DNA of 64,000 nucleotides from Zygnema cylindricum (lineage: Eukaryota > Streptophyta > Zygnematophyceae > Zygnematales > Zygnemataceae): positions 62,001 through 126,000 of the forward strand of contig JBBHKE010000636.1 in the NCBI GenBank assembly GCA_037447655.1, written 5' to 3'. Positions 1-10,348 of the stretch are shown in pieces (position 1 is the first letter of the stretch; each line of letters starts with the position of its first letter). Made by a program: the position numbers and the translations under genes. The notes under the pieces were generated by a model. It did not search any database and was not told the DNA's origin. It saw only the letters and a program-made list of their open reading frames with translations.

Positions 1-136
1 GAGATATTTATTTTTATTTTCCATGTTATGTCGGTAAACGTAACACGGCACGTTTGTGAAAAATATTGAACATGTTTGTTTGGCAACAGTACTATGGTTT
101 CTCCTACATGATATTAGCCATATTGTATTAAAAAGG

Positions 137-2844
137 TCATTTTTGCAAAATGATACTTTCGAGAAAAAAGTTTAAGAGGCTTTCAAATTTATCGGCGTTT
201 ACTTGCTCAGGTATGAGTTGCTGTAGTTGAAAGTTGGTGTCAGCAATGAGAGATTGAAACGGTGGAACTTGATTTTCGAGCGTTAGGGGGCAGTCGTGCA
301 CGAGCCGAGAGGAGGGCTTGTTGAATTGGTAATAGACCTTCCTCCACCTTAGGGACAACCGGAGCTAGAATAGGGGCATCATCATCAATAAAACGAGAAA
401 GTAACAGCAAGCGCCAACAAAGCCCAACTACCTAAATATGTCGTTGACATTACGGGAATCAAACCTAGACCGCCATCCGAAATTGGGAGGTTAGCTTGTT
501 GACGAGCGAACGGCCGCTCTGAACGACCAAAAATCGCATCGCCGACTAATTGGTGAAGCGCACTCAAAAGACACTTGTCAAAAGTGAAAAAAGACAAAAA
601 AAAAGTTGTTGGCGGCAACGTCTGCACAAGATAGAGAGGTCGTTGATCAAAACAATGCATCGAGATTGCAAAAGGCACTTGTGAGTCCAAAAGCTTGGGA
701 AGGTCGTCACTATGGGAATATCCTCCAACAACGCATCATCCACGACCTGGTTGACAAAGCAAAAGGCTACGGTAGGGTAACCTAAAGCCTTAGTAGCCTC
801 ATCAGAAGATGCAACATGAAAACTCATGGGAAGGGGGGAGTCTGACGGCAAACCCCGTAGGCACCAAGCCACACACTTAGATGGTTTAATGGAGAGCCCA
901 ATCTTGTGAAGTTGTTCAGTAAAATGAGAGGAAGCATAACAAACTTGGTCGCATGGACCCACGATATGCGTGTCATTTGCAATTAATGCCGGAAAGCTTG
1001 ACGGTGGGATAAAGCAAAAAGATGTGTCCTTTAAGGATCACCTTGACGAGTGCTAGTCGCAAACTCGAAGGTGGCAACATCACCTAAGGGACCCCCACGA
1101 GGAAAAACTAGCGAGCTAGGCCTAGTATAAAAAGCCCGAACGAAAGGGAAGAGTTAGTTTATAAGCGAAAGTGCGTATCTCGATTCTTAAAAGATAGCAT
1201 TACGATCAACTATGTTGAGAGCGTTAATGACATCCACTTCAAGAACCACCTAATCCGAATGAAGATCTTAAACAACTCGCAAGCCATGGACAACAGCCTC
1301 ACAACCCCTTTTTGTAGCAACACCAAATTGGTGCAGTGAAAAATGGTCGTAAAATGCTCCTTGGTGGGCACATAGCGCGAGCCATCAGACGATCCAAGCT
1401 CTTCTATACTGATTGAACGGATTCCTCCAACGGGCTTAGAAACAACCACAAGTCCGGCGAGGATAACACTTTGAGGAATGTGACCACGAGCCATCTCGGA
1501 CGCCACTTTAAAGAGAATGTCAAATATAAGGATGGGGTTTCGAGAGAAAATATGCCTCGAAGAAGTTGATAAACCATTCCAAACGGACCGCCCGTCAAAA
1601 GGTGATGGGATCGGATGAGCGCCTTGGATAAAGATTCACGATCCAAATCAAGCGATGGAAGAGGATCACGCCCTTCTAAAAAAGAAAGGGTATTGTCAGG
1701 TGTTGGAGGGTGTGACAAACGCAAAGCTTCAACAATTGCTTCCGAGGACAAGGAGGGCATGAAAAGCCGAAGAGCCCAAGCAACTCAAAAAAATTCACTC
1801 GAACGATCAAGAAAGACAACTCGTTGGAGTCTAACAATGGAGCTTGATAACGTGGCGCGTCGTAAGGATGTGACACATAAAGACCAATCACTCAATATTT
1901 GTGTTTTTGTTGCAAAGACTCTTAATCGCCACGCATAAAGCATTGGCACCGAGCCTTGGTCTCACGAGCTCCACTACCTCCCTATCGGGGTAGCAAAACT
2001 AATACCCAAATTAGAAACGTGAATAGAAGGTGTCACACTACGTCATTGGTAATATCATTAGCCAACAATAACAAAAGAAGTCTCAAAGCTGTTTGGATAT
2101 GTTCTCTAAGATGGTGGGGGATAGAGGTATATATACACGGATGAGGGTAGTCTTAATGATAACGCCAAGAACAGTAGGGCGTCTAACGGACACCAGTCAC
2201 TTGGAAATGGTTGTCGTCGAACGGGAGTTGGAGTCGAGTGTCCACGAGCAAGGGGCGAAATACTTGCTTTGAGTAATCTTTCTAATGTATTGTGACACCC
2301 GCGCCTTCAGCGTACAACGTGCCACACCCAGGGTAGGGCATTTTGAAAGGCGTCGTGCTTTGTATTGGAGCGAATGTGGGCTACCAAACGAAAAGGATCG
2401 TGCATGAAGAGGCAGAAAATAGAGGATGTGTTGTTTGGTTTAAAGGACGCAAGAACGGAATCAATTAACCACCAAGAGGAGACGAGGGTCGTGATAGTGG
2501 TTGTTGTGAAATAGAGGTAGAAGTTGAAATTTGGGATTGTTCCCGAAGATGAGGGGGACGAGGGGCAACTTGGGAAGGTGAAAGACATACCGAAGAGGAT
2601 GAAATACGACTAAAAGTGGGTGCCAGTAGGGTATGTTTATGGTTAAGTTAGTGGCGGCAAATACGATTATGCGAGTGTGTTTATGCACGTGCGATGTTGG
2701 TAAGTTACCAAATGGAAAGGAATGCAAATGAGGGATTCTTCCATCTTGGGGGGTGGGAAATAAAAGGGTTAGGGGGCTTTGCTGAGGTGACCAACCTGAG
2801 TCATGCGTGATCCGAAGAAGAGGGAGATGGGGAGCGGGACGCAC
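137..2844 (-). mobile_element. Decayed LINE-type non-LTR retrotransposon copy
   Basis: Broken minus-strand reading frames line up in order with the better-preserved LINE at 45965-48636. 1210-1506 holds the RT beginning (SKPVGGIRSI against AKPNGGIRPI). 564-962 holds the segment after the catalytic motif (IKPSKCVAW against VQPSKCVIW). 385-690 holds the following segment (ISDGGLGL, TYLGSW against VSSGGLGL, AYLGSW). 137-358 is probably further C-terminal sequence. Stops and frameshifts separate every piece, so it is a fossil. The RT motif C region (972-980, minus) reads A-N-D-T-H-I, as in the other copy. The 5' part (about 2300-2844) is too diverged to align with confidence, and the 3' end may lie left of the window. 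Confidence 0.8.
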
Positions 2845-4166
2845 ACCGATTTTTCGAGGTCATGGAGTATATGATCCCTTGGGCACACTTACGCTCAATT
2901 TGAGGCTGAATCGAGGGTGAAACGGCGAAAAGAAGGGAGGCAACGGAATTACAAACCGAAGTAGATCACCAAGAGAGAAGTAAACGAGCTAAGTTTGAGA
3001 ACTATTTTTTTTTTGAAAGCCCTTTCTGTTGACAACTTGCACGCTAAATTTGGCATCAAATATGAGAATGAACGGCCCAAAATAAACGAAATAAGGTAGA
3101 CTGGCCGAAGTTATAGTGTTAGATGTGTAAATTAGTGTCAATGTTTTGTTGGCGTTAGGCCCTTTCACCCAAAATAGAGTTAATAACACTAATTGTTACT
3201 TTACCCTAATAATTTCTTTACAATAATAGAGTTTCACGTTTACTGTGGGTGGTGTAAGAACAAAAGTGCGGTGTTTTGTGCGCCCCATGCTACACGCACA
3301 AAAGGAGTAAAATAGGCGGATCGCGAAAATTGCAGGTATAGTATACACCATAGTTGTTCATAGCGATTAGTGCGAACGTTCAATCGTGCCGAATTATACG
3401 TAACGAACGCATTGAACCTTTTGAATAAATTGTAAAAAATCGTTAATGAATTTTCTTCCGTACAATTCCGTACAATTAAAAAAAAATTACACATAGCGCA
3501 ATTTGTAAGTTTGCCGTTAAATGAGCGCTAAGGCATTATAAATGTTTAAATAAATATGACACTTTACGTCGGTATTGCAATTCCAATATCAACTGGTAGC
3601 GTAGGATGTGAGTGAAGGTTACGACAACAGTCTGTCGAAACCGGGTTCGAATGTCTCCGAGGGTACATTTTTATCAAATTCCGTGTGTCTGAGCCTATCT
3701 GACTCGCAGCCATGGCCGCCTTCTCTCTGCCTTCTCTCTCTACCTATCAGACAGCACACGACAGACCATGTACAAAGGACATTTTTCACATTAAGCATTG
3801 CACGACATAAAAAAACGCGCGTGAAAATAGTTTGACGTTTCAACGTCTCTTTTCGAAAATGTGCGTACATTTTCGATGAAGAGACGTAAAAGTTCCGTGA
3901 TATATCTGTTCAGTTCACTGAACAGAAAGTACCAATAACTACGACGTATCTTTTCCTCGAATTCCGTACATTTCCGTAAAAAACCGTACATATTAAGGAA
4001 CTTATTGTACTTTTCCCGTAAATTGTCAGTTTCAGTTCACAGTAGACGTTTTTTTGCGATTTTCAAAATCGTCACGAACTATACGTTTCAATCGGAAAAT
4101 TTGAAAAAGTCGCTCGATTTGAACAACACTGGTATACACATTATTTTGGAAAAAAATAATCCAAGT
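2845..4166. other. Intergenic, no supported gene
   Basis: AT-rich sequence with only short, biased open frames. A B-box-like GGTTCGAA sits near 3647, but no cloverleaf forms around it. The stretch 3840-4020 is rich in short repeats of ttccgtacat and related words. I see no splice-consistent coding segment. Confidence 0.5.
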
Positions 4167-4342
4167 ACAGTACACCGTGGATTCGGCGCTTAAACATCCT
4201 TGTCAAATTGGATCATCTGACGGTTGCGATTGAAAGGCCAGATTCTCACCTTCCAATTGTAAAACTGTATGTGTGTGTACGGGAAAAAGGTGTTTTAAGT
4301 GGCGAGAAAAAACATTAACATTGATGGCGATACAATGTGTAC
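4167..4342. mobile_element. MITE-like inverted-repeat element, family A
   Basis: It begins TACACCGTGGATTC and ends with a form of the inverted terminus (GGCGATACAATGTGTA). Inside are a segment like CATCTGACGGTTGCGATT and the stretch TGTGTGTACGGG...AAGTGGCGAGAAAAAACATTAAC, which recur in either orientation in the copies at 18400-18585, 18695-18914 and 28312-28527. TA at both outer ends suggests a TA target duplication, as in Tc1/mariner-type non-autonomous elements (inference). This copy is the most diverged of the four. Confidence 0.55.
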
Positions 4343-4490
4343 CGTATCGCGGTATCGATTAGCTTGCTTATTTTGCGGAAGGTACAGTACAGTACTGTAG
4401 AGTACAGTATTTTTAGCTTCCTTATTTTACGGAGGTATTCCCGACCGTCCAATCATGCTAGACGGTGTCACCTTTTTCTTGCAGCAGAGT

Positions 4491-4685
4491 GAAATCAGTG
4501 AACTTCTGCAAGAACTAAGAAGCTTTCTATCATGGCTAACCCTAACCCTAATTTCTCCAACCACAGAGAAACTCTACGCAGGGCCGTCTCCCGACTCTCG
4601 CTACATTTACAGAACAGGCAGAAATATTCTTCAGGCTTGTGATCTTCTATTACAACGAATGAACCAGTCTGAAGAAATAAGCTAG
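4491..4685 (+). pseudogene. Possible orphan terminal exon, unknown protein
   Basis: A plus-strand open frame of about 65 codons follows a good acceptor-like sequence (tttttcttgcag) and ends in TAG at 4683-4685. Its composition is protein-like rather than low-complexity (for example EKLYAGPSPDSRYIYRTGRN). I do not recognise the family. No matching upstream exon is visible, because a MITE-like element occupies the preceding 300 bp. The frame includes a short telomere-like AACCCTAACCCTAAT word at 4541, probably by chance. It could be a real last exon of an unseen gene, a remnant, or chance. Confidence 0.25.
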
Positions 4686-4849
4686 CTTACATATGGTTTA
4701 TTTTTAGTTTTGTTTTCTTTTCAGAAACCTTAAAGCCAAAAAAAAAAGAAATTCCATCTAGAAATGCTATGTATTCAGCAGAGAATGGTTATTATTAAAT
4801 TTATTTTTCCTTTGATAGGATAGGAAGAAACTTATAAAATAAAATGATC

Positions 4850-5545
4850 ACACCATAAATTGTTAACTCACAGTAAATTTTTAAGTTCAGTAACTTTTTG
4901 AAACACAACGAATTTCTAATGCATAAGCATTTTTTTTCACTATAAATTTTTAATCTCAATAAATTTTAAATCAATAAGTTTTCATTCCACAGTAACATTT
5001 AATTTATAGTAAGTTTTTAATTTACAATAAAATTTCAGTTCACAATAAGCTATTATTTTTTTATTCCAAACAAGTTCTTAAATATACAATCAAGTTTGCT
5101 CAGTAGTCAAGTGGCTTTCACAAGGATTTACAAAAAATGAGCAAATTGTTAAATTTACAATCAAGTTTAGAAGTAAGATATGGTTTTTACAAAATCTACA
5201 AAACATGAGCGAATTGTCAAATTTACAATCAAGTTTAGAAGAAATGTTTTTCCAAAGATTTACAAATGTGAATATCATGTCAATCCATAAGCTATGAATG
5301 TGCCTTACATTTTCCAATGGCTCACAGTTGTCCAATTTGTGGTAACAATGCATTTCATCGCAAAACGTATTTAATACTTACACTTTAAACTTTATGCTTT
5401 GTGCTTTATATTTAATGTTTTATATTTTATACCTTTTGGCTTTATACTTTAAACTTAATGCTTTATACTTTATATTTTATGCCTCACAACTTTATGCTTT
5501 ATCCTTTATAATTTAAACTTTATGCTTTCTTTACACTTATATTTT
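4850..5545. repeat. AT-rich tandem repeats, three types
   Basis: Three neighbouring low-complexity arrays. At 4860-5060 variants of CACAGTAAATTTTTAA recur every 20-30 bp. At 5088-5250 a unit of about 70 bp containing AAATTTACAATCAAGTTTAG is repeated two to three times. At 5380-5545 short CTTTATGCTTTATACTTTA-like words recur. No coding potential is seen. Confidence 0.6.
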
Positions 5546-5692
5546 TTACTCATACGTTATGCTTGGGTATAACACTTGTATTTAATACTTGTACAGTATA
5601 AACTGTATTTTTGTTTTAATTGAAGTTAAAGATTGTTATCGTCTACCCCATATTCCTCCTTTCATTGGCTACTGTTTTGAAGATCTTCAAAT

Positions 5693-5828
5693 TTACTGCC
5701 TTTTGTATTCTCACGTCATTTATTTCAAATTCTCAAATTTTTTAATATCTGGAGTTTAAGGCTGATCGAGATTACTGCCTTTTGTATTCTCACGTCATTT
5801 ATTTCAAATTCTCAAATTTTTTAATATC
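5693..5828. repeat. Perfect 57-bp direct repeat
   Basis: The segment 5693-5749 (starting TTACTGCCTTTTGTATTC) recurs without mismatch at 5772-5828, a period of 79 bp. Perfect identity in otherwise diverged DNA means a recent duplication or an assembly artefact. Confidence 0.85.
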
Positions 5829-6538
5829 GAGTTTCGATCAATATTTAAAATGAAGTTTTTTGCAATATTCCTCAACGGGTATTGATGTTCTTTTGAAATG
5901 TATCCCGAGAATGCAAAATTGATGAAACAAATTTTTTCCTAGGAAGGATATTTTATTTTTTCTTCCTTGATGGCTTCCGAGATTTCTTTCATTTGCCATT
6001 GATTTCCCTCCTTTCTCCCACTGATTATAGCCGAAACATTGTTTTGTCTTGTCTTTTCTTTTTTTTTTTCTCTTTCCTCTTCGCTTGATTATCAACGGTT
6101 TCTCATTATTAGGCTTTTGTAGTTTTTTTGTTTTTTCTCTTTGTTCTTTGTAACTTTTTTTTCTTTTAATCGGTTTTGACTAGAAACCTTTTTTTTTAAC
6201 AGGAAATCTCCTCCAGACCTGAATTCGATGTAAACAATTTTTTCTGAAGAAATAATGGCTTTTGATCTAAAAATAAAGTTGTGTTGTGAGTTGCACTGCG
6301 GAGAGTGAAAGATCAAAACTTTTTCTCAAACAGGACACTTCTCTCGGAAATTCTGGTGAAGGGACGGAGTGAATATTATCTTCTTGGATACAGGTAAAAT
6401 CGCTTTCCTTTCTCTCTTTCTCTCTCCCCTGTCGATCGCTCTATTCTTTCTCTCTCTGTCTCTATTATGATAGGACAATTTTTCTGCAAGCTTTGATTAA
6501 ATTGTTAAGATCAATCTGTATGTTGCTTTAGTATCGAA

Positions 6539-7190
6539 TCACTTCAAAGGTACAAGTGGAGAAGGATTAGAGGTGTTTGTCTGTTTATGGAACAGGTAAT
6601 CTTCTATTTCTTCATTAAGAAAAAGGAAAGTAGAATATGATGTTTTAGCTCTTAAGGTGAATATATAGTTTTTACCGAAGTTGATCGGATATTTCTGTAC
6701 ATTCTCGGAACAGGTAATCATGTATTTCTGCTTCAAAACGGGGACATAAAAGGGAAAAAAACAACATACATCATTGTTAGAGTTAGTGAATTACTAACGC
6801 CGATACTCAGTTAGAATTAACTACACTAAATTACGTTTTGCCAGGTGGCGCATTATGGTCCACTGAACTAAAAAGTGTTATTCTTACTATTTTATGATTT
6901 TGGGTCGAAAAAATGCGCACTCGACTAAGAGTTAAGATCAATAACTTTGTACTGAAGTTGATTTAGTACTGAATTACTCTCAAGGTACAATTGGAGTAGG
7001 ACTGGAAATGTTTGTACTTTGTTGGAACAGGTAATTATCTACTTCTTGGTCTAAAAAGAAGGGAAGTAGGGAAACAATAGTACTTGTTATTTTTCCGCAA
7101 GAAGAAGACGCGGAAGTAAACTGTTTAAGATCAATCTGTAATTTGACCAAAGCTGGTTTGGCACGGAAACTACTCCCAAGGTACAATTGG
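6539..7190. repeat. Diverged dispersed direct repeats of about 120 bp
   Basis: The words AAGGTACAA(G/T)TGGAG, then GGAACAGGTAAT, then a purine-rich AAAAAG-GGAAGTAG stretch, occur in the same order near 6547-6650 and 6983-7075. Partial copies lie near 6705-6730 and 7170-7190. Between them, 6780-6960 resembles segments at 15560-15720 and 51465-51615 (family C). No gene is supported here. Confidence 0.5.
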
Positions 7191-7204
7191 TGAAGTTATA
7201 TTAG

Positions 7205-7350
7205 TTACAGTTAAAATACTCTAAGCTATAGTGTTATATGTTAGTACAGTAGCTCCTTCTTTCTCTCTCTCAACCAGTTATAATACTATAAACTATAGTA
7301 TTATATGTTAGCACAGTTATAATACTATAGACTATAGTATCATATATTCT
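7205..7350. repeat. Tandem palindromic repeats (TATAGTATTAT)
   Basis: Three imperfect tandem copies of a unit of roughly 50-60 bp. Its core is a palindrome, ATAATACTATA-aac-TATAGTATTAT, followed by atgTTAGcACAGT. Each copy can fold into a hairpin. A pyrimidine stretch (ctttctctctctc) interrupts the first and second copies. Confidence 0.6.
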
Positions 7351-7696
7351 TAACTGAAGGTACCTTAGTATTTGAACAGGACTAGAGAGCTTATTTTTTG
7401 AAAGGAAGATTCAAACCATATTTCTAAAGTGCAGAAAATGGGTTCATATTATATTATAAGTTTTTGATTCAAATTTTGGGCAATAAAATGAGGTACAGTA
7501 AATGTTAATGTAAAGAAAATTTGGATTAAATATGTATAATATGTCCATATTTTGGGCATTTTCGAACTCTTGATTAACTTGCCAAAATGATATGAAACTT
7601 GATTAAAATCTAGTCTTTTTTCACCTTCTATTGATGAATCCTAATTATATAAAAGTAATGTTCTAAAGTTTAAACAAGATTCCTCATGGAAAACTG

Positions 7697-8125
7697 AAAG
7701 ACGTGGGAGAGGGAGAGATGGAGAGGAGGGAGAGAGAGAGGTGAGGGAGAGGGGAGAGGGAGAGGGGCGAGGGAGAGGGAATAGAGAGAGGGGGGAGAGA
7801 GAGAGAGGAGGGGCGATACGATTTTTTGGGTCTGTTTTACAGCTGGACCTTCGAGATGACACGTCTGATTGACTTTATAACATTTTCTTTTTAGCAAATG
7901 TACTGTTTTTGAAATTGGAACTAAAAGATATAGAAACATCATTTCGTCGTAGTTTATGCAATTTTAAGAATTCAAACGAGTCAGTAAGATTTTTGCCTTG
8001 ATCCCTTTCTTCCTCTCTCTCCCTCTCTCTCTCTCTCTCTGTCCCCCCCTCTCTCTCTATTTTCTTTCTCTATTTCTTTCGCTCTCTCTTTTTTTCTCTC
8101 TCTCGTTCTCTCTCTCTAATTTGAA
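7697..8125. repeat. GA-rich then CT-rich microsatellite tracts
   Basis: 7697-7815 is nearly pure purine on the plus strand (GGGAGAG-type repeats); 8008-8125 is nearly pure pyrimidine (CTCTCT). Open frames here are compositional. The first exon of the AAA ATPase gene probably lies in or upstream of this region, but I could not identify one in the right phase. Confidence 0.6.
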
Positions 8126-8328
8126 TCTTTTATATTTCCATAGGAAGTAAGCACGTAGTTCATATTGTCAAAATCAATTATAGAGTTGAAAGTAAATCTT
8201 GTTCTAAAACTAAATGCAATTCTAAAATTAAATGCTGCTCTTAAATATACTTTACTTTTAAAGTTTTGTTGCTAAATTGACAACTTCTGTTCATTTTTTT
8301 TTATTTTTTTTGTAAATTTTGTCACCAG

Positions 8329-10301
8329 CCCGGTTGCTCGTCAAATTGTGGTTTCGAGACTCCCAAATTTTGGAAATAAAGAAAAACTTGATGCGTCGAA
8401 ACAAGAAGGAAAGAATGATTCAAAGAAAACCGATAGTATTTTTCCAAAAACTTCCAACATTTGTTTCACCGTCTTTTTTCCTGTGTTGAACAACTCCCCT
8501 CCTGTAAGGATCTCTTCTCCCTCTTCTCTCTCTCTCTCTCTCCCTCCCTCCCTCCCCACCCGTCCCTCTCTCCCTCTCACTCTCTCTCTCTTTCTCCCTC
8601 TTTCACTCTCTCTCTCTCTCTCTCCCCCCCTCTCTCTCTCTTCTCTTGAATTTTCTTTCTTTCTTTCGTTCTTTGTCTCTTTTCATTGAATTTCTATTTT
8701 GAAGTTTTACTTTGAATGTTGTCAGGTAATAGGCTGTTTTACCAAATCATTTCCCCCCCTTTTTTTTTTAAATGGGGAAATTGGTCCTATATTATATGAA
8801 ATGTTTCTATTCGAATATTAGCAAGTACAATTTGAATTATAGAAGTATACTACGGCCACATTTCTGCAGTTATAGGATGTAATTTGGAATTTACAGGTTG
8901 TATGCAACTTTTTCGAAGACTTTTATTTTGAGAATTGGTGAAAGCTGGTAATTTGAAGAAGCTTTCTGGTAACAATTTTCTTATTGTGAAGTTGAATTTG
9001 GGTTCTTAAAAGAAACGTTTTCTCTATTTTACTTTATTTTTAAGCTTGTTTTTTTGTGTTAGTAGTTCTTAAACCACCAAAAGGCGTTTATATCACCAAC
9101 TGTTCATTAGTGTGGATTGTGATTTCAACTTCTCGTGTTTTGTATCAAAGAAGGTTTTCTCGAATCCCTTCAAAAAAACCATTAATAGGCATAGTTCATA
9201 AATAATGTGGACCATTGTTCTTTACATCATATTGTACAGTTGTGTACATTGATTAAGGTACTGCTAATTTGGCCCTCTAAAATAAAAACCTCACTTTCCC
9301 TCTCTCTTTCCCCACTTACTCAGATTTGACTTTCTTTGTCTCCTATTTCCTCTTTCCTCTCTTGTAGGAAGTTGAATTTGTTAAAAAGGGTTTTTTCACA
9401 TCCCATGAATTAGATGCTATCGCCCATTCTCTCATAATTTCAAATACTCCCTCTCAAAATATTTTATTGAAGAAAAGACAAAGGATGCAAAGTGAGGCAT
9501 CGGAACAAGGAGGAGGAGAAGGAGATATAGTAGACCCAAAAATCCTCGGAAAACTTCCTTTTTTGGAGAAACCTCCCGAGGAAAATAACGGAAAAGTAGA
9601 AAGAGAGTCTAATAACCAGTTTTCTAAAGACTCGATTCGATCGTCTCCAAGTCAAGAGGAAATAGAAAACAAAATTATGGAAGAGGCGAAAGTGAGAGCG
9701 AAAAATGTTAAGGCATTGAAGTCAGTGAGAGAGTTGAAAGAAATGGGAGTTAAGGTTTATGGTTTTTCAGAAGAGGGAGAGGGAGAGGGAGGAGGAGGAG
9801 GAGGAGGAGGAGGAGGAGGAGGAGGAGGAATAGATTCCTCCTATGTTTCGTGGGAAAATCTCGCGGGTTACGAGGAACAAAAGAGGTACAAGACTTTCTA
9901 TTTTCTCTTCTTCCTTTTTTTTTTTCCTTTTTTTTTATTTATTTTTTCTTAAATCTTCTCTTCTGTTTGTTTGTTTAGGAAAAGAGTAGAAGAAACTTAG
10001 TGAGGGTTAAGGCAAATAAATATGGATATCCTACACAATTTTAGTTTTTTTTAGGCCATCTTTTCGTTTTCTTTCCTTTTTTTTTGTTTTATCAACAGTG
10101 AAGCCAATTAATTTATTTTGATTTTTTGGGTTTTGGGTGTTTCTTTTAAATGTCTTTTGTTTGTTATACAATAGAGATATTGAAGACACTATTCTCCTTC
10201 CTTTACGAAAACCGGAAATTTATGACTATGTCGCTAAAAATACGAGGAAAAAATTTGAGTCGAATCGACCAAGAGCTGTTTTATTTGAAGGACCTCCAGG
10301 T

Positions 10302-10348
<47 letters not shown>

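Noticed and set aside
3580-3665. tRNA-like segment (ACTGGTAGCGTAGGA ... GGGTTCGAATGTCTC)
   Set aside because: A-box and B-box words are present at a plausible spacing, but the T-arm does not pair and no acceptor stem forms. At best a tRNA-derived SINE remnant.
4541-4556. Telomere-like AACCCTAACCCTAA
   Set aside because: Only two units within an open frame; not a telomeric array.
7895-7983. Possible additional 5' exon of the AAA ATPase
   Set aside because: It has an acceptor and a donor, but the frame needed to join the exon at 8329 contains stops.
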